Below, in pieces: positions 22,300 to 35,300 of a stretch of DNA of 64,000 nucleotides; position 1 is the first letter of the stretch; every line of letters starts with the position of its first letter. The notes below the pieces were generated by a model. It searched no databases and was not told the origin of the DNA. It saw only the letters and a list, made by a program, of their open reading frames with translations. The DNA is taken from NCBI RefSeq assembly GCF_020520425.1, contig NC_079487.1:109030141-109094140 (forward strand). The letters are read 5' to 3'. Origin of the DNA: Spinacia oleracea (lineage: Eukaryota; Streptophyta; Magnoliopsida; Caryophyllales; Amaranthaceae). A program made the translations under genes and the position numbers.

Positions 22300-25151
22300 A
22301 ATATATGCAAAAATCAGGGGGAGATAGCTTTTAACTTTACAAAATAGTGATATATGGATTAAAATGGTACATGGATGATAAATGTGGTACAGGTTTTTGT
22401 TCAAAAATTATGAACACGAGTATGAGTTTATGATATTGATATCATCCTGAAGATGAATAAAGATGAATATGTTTATTGAAATTGATATGTACCACAATTG
22501 AAACGAATACTCCAAAAGAGTATAAGCTATCTTTCCATAAGTTTTGTTAGATTGTCTTGCTATTACAAATGAGATACCAGTTTGTGTCGTTATATCACAT
22601 CACAATATGTTCAAATTATAGTATTTTATAATTACAGTGATCACTTTGGGAAGATAACCAGTAATTATCTAGTGAAATATTTTATATGATATTATATACG
22701 TATGATGTGATAATTCAGGCCATCCGGGTTTAAGAACGCCCGTCATGAGAATTTGAAAATTCTTGTTAAATAAAAATTTATGTGCTGACATTCCCTCATA
22801 TGTTGTATATATATTCAAAGGCAAGACATATTGATGAGGTTGAGTTGTATTTCAATCAAATGTCGATTGAGAAAATAAATACAAGAGATATTAATGACTT
22901 TGAAAACTTGTATAGTTATATGATAGGTGACTTGAAGTTCACCATGATAGTAAGTGACCTGAAGTTCACCAAAAATGATAGTAAGTGACTTGAAGATCAC
23001 CAAGAAGTTTACAAGTGTTTTGTGATTGATTTAAATATCATAAATCTTTTGATTGGGGCAATCATACGTCAGCACGAAATGAGAAAATATGAAGGAAAAA
23101 AAAAGCAACTGCACAGTGCATCTACTCCCCGTGATTAATGTTGATCTCCAGAAGAGAATGAAAATATGAAACATTTATTAAAATACACGTTGAAAAGTGT
23201 AATATTAGTTGGTGAAAGATTTTATGCCCCATAATATATTGAAAATATTTTTCCAACTTAGGGGGAGACGAGCAAGAATAAGTTGGCAAAATTGAAAGAT
23301 AATATATTGATCCCCATATGAGTAAGTGTAAATGCCAATTGTATGTCCTGAAAGTATGTTTGGACATAAATATCTATGACTTAATTATGTTAAGTTTTAC
23401 ATGTCTAGAGACATAAAGGTATATGTTAGTCATAGTGCTCGATGTTACACATAGTAAGTGTTGAGAAATATATCTTGCCAATATTTATTTAAATCTCTAC
23501 ACCTGAAGTGTAGATTATATATACGGTTCCAACATACTGATGAGTTACAAAATTATTTATATGAAAAGGCAAGATAATGCAGTTGATAATATTTTTGAAA
23601 AGAAAGAAAACACTATTATATAGTGTATGAAATACCCTTGAAGTGGTATAGATATCTGAACTATAATAGATGGCCCATGAGAAGAGATGAATGGTACCTA
23701 TTGAATAAGTATTCGGATATCATTGATGAGTAGCATGCAAAATATATGTTGAAGAATATTGATGATACCGGTAGAGGATGGAACCGAAATATAATGCATA
23801 TGCGATAAATAATGGATTTTGAATAAGGGATCGTAAATCTATGTCTATTTCGATGCAGACATCATTATAATTATCAAATGAGCTCATGGACCTGAAGTCC
23901 AACAAGTTATGGATTTGAAATATCTACATTGTACAATGTTTTGCATTTGAGTCTTACACTCATACACATGTGTAGTTAATAGGTAAATGCATTTTTCATC
24001 ATACATTTATTTTGTTTTATGTTTTATCATGGTATGATATTGATTTACCTAGCTATAATTCCATATTACATGTTTCAAAACTATTATGATGTTGTATATG
24101 AATATGCATCCAAAGAATGGTAAGATGGATTCGCAACTTTATGGAAATTTATAAGAGGGGATTCTTACTCCATTGGGCTAATAATTGCGAAAGAAATATG
24201 TATCATTGATTTAATAGCATGTTATGAATCATGCAAATAAGAAGAGTTCCTGAAGAATTTATACATGATGTTCTTAAACATCTAGCCCTTTAAGTTTTGC
24301 ATATGAATGTCACAACATTGATGAGATATAATCAAAACTCTTGAAGAGTGTTTTGAAATGTCGTCTCAACCAGTAGTTTGAGTACTTGAGAATTATGAAA
24401 TATACATATTAGTTTATTCACGGAAGAATTCTTGTACAAATATAAGTTGATTCAAAATTATAAGATAAGAGTATGTAATATCCTTACAAAGAATTTTATT
24501 TTATGGTCCAGAAGAGCCATAAAATACATTATTAATTATATTATACCCCAAATTGGACAGTGATATTATTATTTATCATGTATTGTCATGAAAGTACGAC
24601 TAGAGAAATTTTGATCAACATTGATGATTACTATTACTTATGACCTCCAGAAGAAGGCTTATATATATATATCCAATATTTAAGGATACATTTTGTAATA
24701 TTATGTACAAGAAAATATATTTATTTCAGGTATTATTGTCAAAAGTCTGGTGATATAAATACTCACCTAGAGTATACAAGTGAAGATTTGAAAATTCAAG
24801 TCAAATTGTGGAGAATCGATTTCCAAGGAGCTTCATGTTGCTACATTTGAAAAGTTATCAACAATATTAGATTCATTGAATTGGAAGATCTCAAGTGATG
24901 TATTCATCAGGGGGAGAAAATACGCGTTGCACTCTTTTTCCCTTAACCATGGTTTTGTCCCATTGGGTTTTCCTGGTAAGGTTTTTAACGAGGCAACATC
25001 CCACGCGTATTATGATGAGTGTTGTACTCTTTTCCTTCACTAGGTTTTTTATCCCACAGGGTTTTCCTAGAATAGGTTTTTAATGAGGCATCATCTCATG
25101 TACATTACAGAGTCATTGTATTATTTTAGATAATGGACATCCAAGGGGGAG
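22300..25151 (+). mobile_element. Decayed Ty1/copia-type internal region
   Basis: No ORF longer than about 80 codons remains. The layout still resembles a copia element: several GGGGGAG stretches, the closing CCAAGGGGGA just before the LTR at 25152, and the two tandem copies of a CCCATTGGGTTTTCCTGG-type motif (24925-25000 and 25028-25090) usual near copia 3' ends. Short local repeats (GTGACTTGAAGTTCACC near 22927-23010) occur. A left LTR and primer-binding site were not found, so the left boundary is a guess. Confidence 0.4.
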
Positions 25152-25305
25152 TGTTATAAATATATTGTATTGTGGATGCCCATTATACCCCTGAGATCCT
25201 TATCCTATATAATGTGTGTATGTACATATTATATTGATTGGAATAAGATGATAACCGTCTGTTTCTCTCTTCCTCTCTCCCACCTTTCTCCCTAATTTCA
25301 TAACA
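25152..25305 (+). repeat. Copia-type LTR (3' copy), 154 bp
   Basis: It begins TGTTATAAATATATTG and ends TTTCATAACA, so the ends are TG...CA within an inverted TGTTAT/ATAACA. A polypurine tract, AAGGGGGAG, lies immediately upstream. No second copy was seen in the window. Confidence 0.55.
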
Positions 25306-25499
25306 CTAATGAAATTTTAATCATGATTGCAATATACTTCAATTGCTTCAAAGTACTAATATAAAATTTATTACAACAAAAGACGAATCTAGTAAATATG
25401 GTGAAATGAAAGAGAAAGTGTGAGTAATGCTTTTGGGAGAAAAATATGTAGGGTACCAAGGTTGATGGTGGTTGTAATAGTAGACAATAGTAGGACAAA

Positions 25500-25720
25500 A
25501 TAGTCATTTTCATCCACTTTCTCAAACCTCTAATTGAAAAAAGCTCCTATATTGAGCTTTTTCAAAATTAGCTTTTTCAAAATTAGCTTTTTCATCCCTA
25601 AACTCTCTTCCAATCCTCTCCTAACCAAACACTCCCAATTAGCTTTTTCTAAAGGTCAAACCTCTAATTCACCCCAAAAAGCTCTTTTTCCCTCAAACCT
25701 CTCCTAACCAAACACCCCCA
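25500..25720. mobile_element. MITE-like sequence with internal repeats
   Basis: The stretch has three copies of AATTAGCTTTTTCAAA or AAAGCTC-like motifs and two copies of CCTCTCCTAACCAAACAC (about 25615 and 25700). The minus strand therefore starts GGGGTGTTTGGTTAGGAG, a common plant MITE terminus. The partner end is not clear. The young LTR retrotransposon inserted just to its right. Confidence 0.35.
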
Positions 25721-25732
25721 GTAGAGATGGTC

Positions 25733-28700
25733 TGTAATCCCCCGTAAATTTATAAATTTTATTAATATATTTTAACGTACATTATTTATATTTAAATAGA
25801 ATTTATGAATTTTAAGTAATAAATATATAATTAACGTATATTTATTTTATTTTAAGTACGTTCTAAATATTTAACGATTTTAGAACTTTATTATATATTT
25901 AATGTATATTTAATTTTATTTAAGTATATTCTAAATATTTTAACGGTTTGTGCAATAAAGAATAATTTTAGAATTTTAAGTTAAAAAGAATTTAAATTAC
26001 GAAAATCGATTGAATTTAGAAACCAATCTTAAGCGGTGTTGAATTCAAATACCAAACTTAATTCTAATCCTAGCCCAAGTTAGCAAAGCCCAAAATAAGT
26101 AAACCCACATCCCTTACCCATATTCCAAATTCATGTAAAACTCTCAATCCTCTCCTCTCCTTCACGTGAAAAGAAAAGCAGAAAAACCCTTAAACCCTCT
26201 TCAAGAATTCACGTGAACTCTTACACCCTTTGCTTCAGCCACCACCACCACACAACTCTGCTTCAGCCACCATCGTCGACCAACCACGCCCCTGGCTGCA
26301 CCGCTGCCGTCAACCAGTCGGCGCCCTCCCTTACTCTCTTCCTCTTTCAATTCGCGTGGAGTTCCCTCCTCCTCTACGTGCTTCTCTCACCACCACCGAC
26401 AGCAATCCCAGCAACCACCAAGCTCTCGACTGCCGGCAACCAATCACCAGACCACCGGTCGCCCTTCGCCGTACCCTCTGTATCGCCGCCGCCGAAAGGA
26501 CCAGCCACCGCCCTCCTTCATCTCTCCACTTGTTGCTTCTCTGTTTCTTGCTCAGCCACGTGCAACCACCACCGCGACCACCTGCAGCCACCTGCTGCGT
26601 CGCCTAGCTCCGCGACCGCCCAGCTCCCTCCGCCGCTCAACTCCCTCGCTGCCGCCGCCCCTGCCGCCGGCCAGCTCTCTCTCTCTTCTCTTTTTGGTTA
26701 TTTCTTAAACCCTAAGTAGCTAATTATTTTAATTTTGTTTATTAAATTAATTTATGTTTCTTGAATTAAATTTATGATTTTTATGATTAAGTTATGAAAT
26801 TTCAGATTATATGTTGTTGAAACTAATTTAATTATTTTCAGATTTGTTAATTACGTTAAGTTAGGGTTTTAATGGAGTTTTAATAATTTAATTCATGTTT
26901 CTTGAATATAAATTATAAGCTTTTATGATTAAGTTAGATTTTCAGATTATATACTATGCTTAATTAATAATTTAATTTTCAGATTACATAATTGAATTGA
27001 AATAAGAGTTTTTAATTATTAAAGTGTGAATTTTTAAGGTTTTTAATGATTAAATCATAATAGAATGACTATATATTATTAAAGCTATTATTTTTACGAT
27101 TTTAAGAACGTTGATTATGTTTTGTGGACGTTTGAAATTATTCTATATTGCTGGAAATTTTAAAAGGGATGTTTTATTGGAGTTTAGAACGTTTTGGGAT
27201 CATTAGTTTAATAGTTATTATGCTTGGAGATTATTTAATTAAGTTTCGATATTGGGGAATGTTCTAAATAGGTTTAGGATGTATTTAGAATACGTTAGTG
27301 TTGCTGTAAATTATTAGGAATTGATTTGGGTACGTTTCTTGATTATTTTAGGCGGAGAATTCTTTGTGGGCGACTTTTGAATTCGTTAAAGTGGCCTATC
27401 AGTTTGTCTACACAAGGTACGTACATACCTGTGTGCTTGGAATGTGTGTGATTTGTGGAAACCATGTTGAAATGATTCATGAACTTCGTTATGTTGAAAT
27501 GATTAAGGAACTTGGTTATGTTGAAATTGTTGATGAACTAGATTATGTTGAAAGTGCATGTTTAATATTGTTGGATGGACATGTTAAGCATATATATTTC
27601 GTTATGAGAATTATAGCATGTTGGTATGGATGATTGATGCGAACATGCTGGTTGGGAACATTAAATTATTATATATGTTGATTCAGATCGATTGTTCATT
27701 GTTCCCTTTTAGCTTTTCACTACTTTATAAGGGCCGAGGACCTTGTTTAGTAAGTTGAAACCTTATACCCATATAGAGGGGTTTATCAGTATCAAAGGAA
27801 AGGTTGAATTAATTGGAATAAGTCTTGTGTGACGTCTCTGTGATCACTGGTTTAATTCAAAGATAAAAGAAGTTGTGTTTACTTGTTGAATATAATATTT
27901 ATGTTTGATGAGTCATAACCAAGTATTAAAAGTTAAGTCATGTAAAGTGAAAATGAGTAGCAATAGCTTTAGACTGTGCACGTCTAAAGTGACGGACAAT
28001 CAGGAGTTGGGGTCATGGGTAGCCTATGGCTTTTTCTGGGGCCGGATTGATCACCGGTTCTATTTTTATTTAAAAGTCCCTCGATATCGCAGGTCATTGG
28101 GGTTTACGGAGTCGCGCCCGTACCTCGTCTTCCTTAGTGAAGAAGAAGAAGTTTCTAGTAGACAACTCAGTCCATTGACTATTTCAATTAAAATAATGTT
28201 AATGATACAAAGGTCTAGTTCAGTCAAATATAGTTTTCAAGTCAATATATCTTGATTATCCTTGCTTATGTTTTATTTAGTACCATGTTAGGATTGTACG
28301 TTTAATAGAATCATGTTAGGATTATTATTGATTTAGTATGTAGTACTCAGCTTTGCTGATTACGTGCTTTTGCTTGTGCATGTTGATCATGGCTATGCCT
28401 TATTGATCCTGTGATGACCCAATCTTTGGTGAGCAGTCTCTAAGGATCAATAAGCATTGTCCATCTGCAGGTTTGAAGATGTTGCATCATTGGGATCGGG
28501 AATAGAGAGCTTATATTTAGTTTTGATTTGCTAAGTTAACTTGGGTTTGTTAATTGGGACTTTAAACTTGTCGTACTATTTATATTTCCTTATTTTCGTT
28601 GGATGATTTTTGGGGACTAAATCTGTAATAGATTATTTATAAACCTAAAGTTAGTTTTATGTTTTCCGCTGCAAAATTCTGAATAAGCCGTTACGTTTTC

Positions 28701-28784
28701 ACACGGGCGATAATGCCTTGATAATTCTCTACGTTTTATATTAAAAGATTATTTTAGAAAAGAGAGAATTGTCGGGGTGTTACA
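25733..28784 (+). repeat. 5' LTR, 3052 bp
   Basis: Boundaries are TG at 25733 and CA at 28784. A G/C- and C/T-rich block (26150-26700) contrasts with the A/T-rich remainder. Its proline/serine/threonine-rich ORFs are identical in the other LTR apart from one residue change caused by the single base difference. A 116-codon ORF at 27905-28255 is also present in both LTRs and has no recognised function. Confidence 0.93.
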
Positions 28785-28787
28785 AAG

Positions 28788-28802
28788 TGGTATCTAGAAG
28801 CT
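28788..28802 (+). promoter_or_regulatory. Primer-binding site (initiator tRNA-Met type, altered)
   Basis: Three bases after the LTR the sequence reads TGGTATCTAGAAGC. It resembles the common TGGTATCAGAGC complement of initiator tRNA-Met with two extra bases. Confidence 0.65.
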
Positions 28803-29480
28803 AAGGTTTTACTTTAAAAAAAAAAATTTTAGGCGCCTAACTATCTAGTTATTTAAAATAAATTTCTTAAAAATCGAGATTCTACGTATTATAGTGTTAA
28901 AAAAATTGGTACTTTTTTTTTGGGGGGCCGATTTCATTTTACCTTGTGTGAAAGTATACGATATTCCTTATTTACGTTCGAAATCAAATTATTTTTCCAA
29001 GTTAAAGTGATACTTTGGACATTTTTATTTTTTTTATTATTTATTATTCAAACAAATAAATAAAAATAATATGAATACATTTTTTTTTAAAAAGGAGTTC
29101 AATTTTTTTTAAAGTTGTTTCAAGAGTTAGAATTCGTTAATTAGGAAATATAAATCTTTTTGAATTAATAACTTTATTCTCGAATTTATTCGCTACGTTA
29201 TAATTTTATTATATTTTCGTTCTTTTATTTCGTTATATAAATGATTCTAATGTTTTAGTTTATGAGAGATGGGTAGTATAAGAAGGGCATATAAGATAGA
29301 ATTATATGTATATTAGTAGCTAGTCAATGATAAGAAATTGATTGTTATGTATGTGCATGTGCTAATTGTTTAAGTGTTACATTTACAAGTGCATAAAGAA
29401 TTGTTTGATTCCACCAAACTTATCGATTACTGAACCTTGTTTATGTTTTGGCTGGAAAATCGTTAGTGAGACCTTGAATT

Positions 29481-30143
29481 GTGTATTTCAGGAATAAAAT
29501 GTTTCTTTCCAAGTATACCAATATAGGATCCTTCGAGAAACTTGATATAGAAACCCCAGATATTTATGTGAAGAAAATTGTGTTTGGATGTGAATATTAT
29601 GCTAAGGTTCAAGGGCAACCTATCTTAATGAGAAAGGATATCATAGCAGCCACTATCATTAATTGCTTACCTAACAAATTTCCATACCTAGAACTCAAGG
29701 AAAAGTTTAAAGACATGCATTCTGATAATGGAACTCCAAACTTGGTTAAGTATGGAACTTGGGATGGTAGATGGAAATATAATTCAGAAATTCTGACCAC
29801 CATTATTGAAGCAGCAGAAAGTGGGTTTAGAGACGGTAAAATCGTAGGGAGTCATGTTGGGGATTCAGTTACAGAAGAACCTATGGGAATTAGTGTAAAT
29901 AATAACCTAGAGGAAAATGATGTAGCTGTGGAGAATGAGAATTTAGGTGTTGAGGCAGAGAATCCTAACTCAGCGGCTCATGAGCCAACCATTGAGATCT
30001 CTAGTGATTCGAATGCAGAACTCGAAAGTGAACATGAGATGGCAAGTGAACCTAATCAAGATGAAGACATGGGTGAAGATGCAAACCCTGAGGAAGACCC
30101 CGATGAAGACCCTGAAGAAGAGTTCGATAATCTTGAGATCTAA
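29481..30143 (+). CDS. Unknown ORF in the gag-only retrotransposon (220 aa)
   Basis: A 220-codon ORF lies between the primer-binding site and gag, in the sense direction. Its first 115 residues look like a folded domain (FGCEYYAKVQGQPILMRKD, IINCLPNKFPYLELKEKFKD, then KYGTWDGRWKYNSEIL). The last 85 residues are strongly acidic (DEDMGEDANPEEDPDEDPEE). I do not recognise a family; it has no zinc knuckle, protease or polymerase motif. It could be an accessory retroelement protein, or a host fragment captured by the element. It is undamaged, which fits the element's youth and says little about function. The ATG chosen is the first in frame; an internal ATG (MFLSKY) six codons later is an alternative. 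Confidence 0.55.
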   Translation: MYFRNKMFLSKYTNIGSFEKLDIETPDIYVKKIVFGCEYYAKVQGQPILMRKDIIAATIINCLPNKFPYLELKEKFKDMHSDNGTPNLVKYGTWDGRWKYNSEILTTIIEAAESGFRDGKIVGSHVGDSVTEEPMGISVNNNLEENDVAVENENLGVEAENPNSAAHEPTIEISSDSNAELESEHEMASEPNQDEDMGEDANPEEDPDEDPEEEFDNLEI

Positions 30144-30812
30144 ATTTCACTCCGCAAGTTTCAAGGGCAATGGATAGGCAAGAGGCCACAAATATTTTGA
30201 AGTCATAAATAGTTAATTAGCTCTTTTATGTTTTAAAGAATAAGTAGCAAAGCTACAACTGTTTAAGGTTTAAGTTTATTGAAGTTTGAAATGTTCTTTA
30301 TTAGTTTCAAGGATGTAATAAACCTCTATGGAGTTAGCAATAAAAGTTAAAGTTTTCAAGGAAGTGTTCTTTATTCTATTTTGAGGATTCCAAAATAGTC
30401 CAACCTCTAGGTAGTACGTCATGGATTAATTGTTTGCATACTCAATGTGAATTGTGGATCAATTTAATTGCCACAATAATATTAAATGATGAGTACATAA
30501 AGGAAGTGAGGGCCAATCTAGACCCTCATGACCAATATAATTCAAAATGTTATGCCTTACGTGCAGTGTGAATGTCTTTCGTGAACTATTGAGGATGAGT
30601 ATTTTTTTTTTTTAATGATTATTGCATCTTGTAGACGATCGTTGCACATTTGTAAACGATTGTCGTGCCTTCGTAAATGATGTGTATTAATGTGAACATT
30701 GTTGGTTGAGGCGATCTTTATGGCCAATTCAAGTATTAAATTGTATGGGATAACGTATAGGTGATGTTTCAAAACTAAAATAGAGTATACTAATTGCAGG
30801 TCGCGTTCTAGA

Positions 30813-31964
30813 ATGGCCAACAACAATGATCTAGCTGCTGCGATTCGCCTCTTGGCGGAAAAGCTAACCCATGAGAGAACTGAGCGCCCCGATTCTGCAG
30901 GGGAAATGTTTGAAAGACTTTCTAAGGTTAAGCCACCGTATTTCAAGGGACAAGCAGACCCTACCTTCCTGGAAAACTGGATTAGGGAGTTTGAGAAACT
31001 ATTTGAGGCTGTGAGTTGCCCTGGGAGTATGAGAGTAAGTCAAGCTGTCCTATATCTAAAAGATGAAGCCGATTTATGGTGGAAAGAAAATGGAAATAGA
31101 CTAAGTGCTGTTGAGGGATTCAATTGGGATTCATTTATTGTTGCCTTGAGGGAGAAGTTTTATCCTCCTTTTATGAGAAAGCAGAAAGCGCAGGAGTTTA
31201 TCAACCTTAGGATGGGGAATATGACTATTGCTGAATACTATAGCAAGTTTATAGCTTTATCGAGGTTTGCACCTGAGGTGGTAGCTACTGAGGAGCTAAA
31301 GGCTCAAAGGTTTGAGCAAGGGCTGACGGATGAAATTCAACTGGGATTAGGTGGAGAAACTTTTACTTCCTTAGACATAGTGTATGGGAGAGCTGCTCAT
31401 ATTTATGGTCTGCAGTCTAGAAGGGAAAAGAAAACTGTGGTAATTGGGGAAAAGAGGAAAGATTTTAATGCTGGGGGTAACCAAGAAAACTTTAAAAGGA
31501 ATAGAAACGGAAATGGGAATGGAAATGGAAATTTCCAAGGAGGAAACAATCAGGGGCACCACAACAACTCGAACTCATCTGAGAGAGTGCATCATTGCAA
31601 GATGTGCAGTAACAATCACCCTGGTAAGAACTGCAAAGGAGAATTAGTGACCTGCAACTATTGTCAGAAAAGGGGGCATAGAGAGTATGAGTGCTTCACT
31701 AAGCACAGAAAGGAACAAAATAGTAATGGAGGTGGAAACCAAGTGAAGTTTAACCAGTCTGGAGCTCAAAATTCAAAGCCTGGAGGGGCACAAAACAATC
31801 AAAAGAACTATAATAAGCCTGCAAATGATAACAACAACCCGAATAAAACTCCAGGAAAATTGTACATGATGAATCAGAATGAGGATGAACGATCTACCGA
31901 TATAGATTCTGGTACTTTTTCTATTTACTCCGCACAAGTTAAGCATTATTTAGTTCGTGGGTGA
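30813..31964 (+). CDS. gag: Gag polyprotein of the Ty3/gypsy element
   Basis: The 383-residue protein starts at 30813 and is intact. Residues about 35-175 form a retrotransposon Gag domain: KPPYFKGQADPTFLENWIRE, AVLYLKDEADLWWKE, WDSFIVALREKFYPPFMRKQ and the LRMGNMTIAEYYSKFIALSR block. A low-complexity N/G-rich linker follows. Then come two zinc-knuckle units: CKMCSNNHPGKNC (one residue shorter than CX2CX4HX4C) and CNYCQKRGHREYEC (canonical). An N/Q-rich tail ends the protein. Gag would assemble the particle and package RNA. There is no pol frame after the TGA at 31962-31964, so particle enzymes must come from another element. Confidence 0.92.
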   Translation: MANNNDLAAAIRLLAEKLTHERTERPDSAGEMFERLSKVKPPYFKGQADPTFLENWIREFEKLFEAVSCPGSMRVSQAVLYLKDEADLWWKENGNRLSAVEGFNWDSFIVALREKFYPPFMRKQKAQEFINLRMGNMTIAEYYSKFIALSRFAPEVVATEELKAQRFEQGLTDEIQLGLGGETFTSLDIVYGRAAHIYGLQSRREKKTVVIGEKRKDFNAGGNQENFKRNRNGNGNGNGNFQGGNNQGHHNNSNSSERVHHCKMCSNNHPGKNCKGELVTCNYCQKRGHREYECFTKHRKEQNSNGGGNQVKFNQSGAQNSKPGGAQNNQKNYNKPANDNNNPNKTPGKLYMMNQNEDERSTDIDSGTFSIYSAQVKHYLVRG

Positions 31965-32398
31965 CTTGTTCTTTTGTTTCGTCATCTGTTGTGAAAAGTC
32001 TAAAGTTAGTAGTTTTAATGAAATAGGAATTTTGAGAATAGAATTCGTCGAAAGAGAATTTTGGTTAGCTATTCCCTGATGTGAGTTACGAGGGCGTAAC
32101 TCGTTTTCTTTAAGGGGGGTAGAATGCGATAGAAATTCGCGCTTTTTACCTATTTTTATGGTATTTTTATGCATTTTATGCGTATTTTAGCAAATTTTAC
32201 AAGTTTAGGCAAAACAAATAGACTCTCCGCATAAGAAAAGGTGTTCATGAGTAACACAAACAGCTTTGAGTTGGCAAAAGAGTGCACATAGGTGGCACGA
32301 GTACTTCTCTATTAAGAATGAGTTAAAAGCTTTTGGGGGAAAATGTGGGAAATTTCGTGTCAAGTTTCGGGACGAAACTTCTTTTAAGAGGGGTAGAT
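31965..32398 (+). other. 3' interior of the retrotransposon with polypurine tracts
   Basis: The tract that primes plus-strand synthesis is CTTTTAAGAGGGGTAGA, ending at 32398, preceded by TTTCGGGACGAAACTTC. About 280 bases earlier a second, similar arrangement occurs: GAGGGCGTAACTCG, then TTCTTTAAGGGGGGTAGA (about 32107-32124), followed by TGCGATAGAAATTCGCG, which looks like the start of a different LTR. This suggests a splice of two element ends. Confidence 0.6.
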
Positions 32399-35300
32399 TG
32401 TAATCCCCCGTAAATTTATAAATTTTATTAATATATTTTAACGTACATTATTTATATTTAAATAGAATTTATGAATTTTAAGTAATAAATATATAATTAA
32501 CGTATATTTATTTTATTTTAAGTACGTTCTAAATATTTAACGATTTTAGAACTTTATTATATATTTAATGTATATTTAATTTTATTTAAGTATATTCTAA
32601 ATATTTTAACGGTTTGTGCAATAAAGAATAATTTTAGAATTTTAAGTTAAAAAGAATTTAAATTACGAAAATCGATTGAATTTAGAAACCAATCTTAAGC
32701 GGTGTTGAATTCAAATACCAAACTTAATTCTAATCCTAGCCCAAGTTAGCAAAGCCCAAAATAAGTAAACCCACATCCCTTACCCATATTCCAAATTCAT
32801 GTAAAACTCTCAATCCTCTCCTCTCCTTCACGTGAAAAGAAAAGCAGAAAAACCCTTAAACCCTCTTCAAGAATTCACGTGAACTCTTACACCCTTTGCT
32901 TCAGCCACCACCACCACACAACTCTGCTTCAGCCACCATCGTCGACCAACCACGCCCCTGGCTGCACCGCTGCCGTCAACCAGTCGGCGCCCTCCCTTAC
33001 TCTCTTCCTCTTTCAATTCGCGTGGAGTTCCCTCCTCCTCTACGTACTTCTCTCACCACCACCGACAGCAATCCCAGCAACCACCAAGCTCTCGACTGCC
33101 GGCAACCAATCACCAGACCACCGGTCGCCCTTCGCCGTACCCTCTGTATCGCCGCCGCCGAAAGGACCAGCCACCGCCCTCCTTCATCTCTCCACTTGTT
33201 GCTTCTCTGTTTCTTGCTCAGCCACGTGCAACCACCACCGCGACCACCTGCAGCCACCTGCTGCGTCGCCTAGCTCCGCGACCGCCCAGCTCCCTCCGCC
33301 GCTCAACTCCCTCGCTGCCGCCGCCCCTGCCGCCGGCCAGCTCTCTCTCTCTTCTCTTTTTGGTTATTTCTTAAACCCTAAGTAGCTAATTATTTTAATT
33401 TTGTTTATTAAATTAATTTATGTTTCTTGAATTAAATTTATGATTTTTATGATTAAGTTATGAAATTTCAGATTATATGTTGTTGAAACTAATTTAATTA
33501 TTTTCAGATTTGTTAATTACGTTAAGTTAGGGTTTTAATGGAGTTTTAATAATTTAATTCATGTTTCTTGAATATAAATTATAAGCTTTTATGATTAAGT
33601 TAGATTTTCAGATTATATACTATGCTTAATTAATAATTTAATTTTCAGATTACATAATTGAATTGAAATAAGAGTTTTTAATTATTAAAGTGTGAATTTT
33701 TAAGGTTTTTAATGATTAAATCATAATAGAATGACTATATATTATTAAAGCTATTATTTTTACGATTTTAAGAACGTTGATTATGTTTTGTGGACGTTTG
33801 AAATTATTCTATATTGCTGGAAATTTTAAAAGGGATGTTTTATTGGAGTTTAGAACGTTTTGGGATCATTAGTTTAATAGTTATTATGCTTGGAGATTAT
33901 TTAATTAAGTTTCGATATTGGGGAATGTTCTAAATAGGTTTAGGATGTATTTAGAATACGTTAGTGTTGCTGTAAATTATTAGGAATTGATTTGGGTACG
34001 TTTCTTGATTATTTTAGGCGGAGAATTCTTTGTGGGCGACTTTTGAATTCGTTAAAGTGGCCTATCAGTTTGTCTACACAAGGTACGTACATACCTGTGT
34101 GCTTGGAATGTGTGTGATTTGTGGAAACCATGTTGAAATGATTCATGAACTTCGTTATGTTGAAATGATTAAGGAACTTGGTTATGTTGAAATTGTTGAT
34201 GAACTAGATTATGTTGAAAGTGCATGTTTAATATTGTTGGATGGACATGTTAAGCATATATATTTCGTTATGAGAATTATAGCATGTTGGTATGGATGAT
34301 TGATGCGAACATGCTGGTTGGGAACATTAAATTATTATATATGTTGATTCAGATCGATTGTTCATTGTTCCCTTTTAGCTTTTCACTACTTTATAAGGGC
34401 CGAGGACCTTGTTTAGTAAGTTGAAACCTTATACCCATATAGAGGGGTTTATCAGTATCAAAGGAAAGGTTGAATTAATTGGAATAAGTCTTGTGTGACG
34501 TCTCTGTGATCACTGGTTTAATTCAAAGATAAAAGAAGTTGTGTTTACTTGTTGAATATAATATTTATGTTTGATGAGTCATAACCAAGTATTAAAAGTT
34601 AAGTCATGTAAAGTGAAAATGAGTAGCAATAGCTTTAGACTGTGCACGTCTAAAGTGACGGACAATCAGGAGTTGGGGTCATGGGTAGCCTATGGCTTTT
34701 TCTGGGGCCGGATTGATCACCGGTTCTATTTTTATTTAAAAGTCCCTCGATATCGCAGGTCATTGGGGTTTACGGAGTCGCGCCCGTACCTCGTCTTCCT
34801 TAGTGAAGAAGAAGAAGTTTCTAGTAGACAACTCAGTCCATTGACTATTTCAATTAAAATAATGTTAATGATACAAAGGTCTAGTTCAGTCAAATATAGT
34901 TTTCAAGTCAATATATCTTGATTATCCTTGCTTATGTTTTATTTAGTACCATGTTAGGATTGTACGTTTAATAGAATCATGTTAGGATTATTATTGATTT
35001 AGTATGTAGTACTCAGCTTTGCTGATTACGTGCTTTTGCTTGTGCATGTTGATCATGGCTATGCCTTATTGATCCTGTGATGACCCAATCTTTGGTGAGC
35101 AGTCTCTAAGGATCAATAAGCATTGTCCATCTGCAGGTTTGAAGATGTTGCATCATTGGGATCGGGAATAGAGAGCTTATATTTAGTTTTGATTTGCTAA
35201 GTTAACTTGGGTTTGTTAATTGGGACTTTAAACTTGTCGTACTATTTATATTTCCTTATTTTCGTTGGATGATTTTTGGGGACTAAATCTGTAATAGATT

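Noticed and set aside
26213-26719. Proline/serine-rich 168-codon ORF (also at 32879-33385)
   Set aside because: It lies within both LTRs in a C-rich tract, is open in several frames and shows no domain; probably not translated.
27905-28255. 116-codon ORF in the LTR (also at 34571-34921)
   Set aside because: It is identical in both copies only because the LTRs are young; no motif or start context supports coding.
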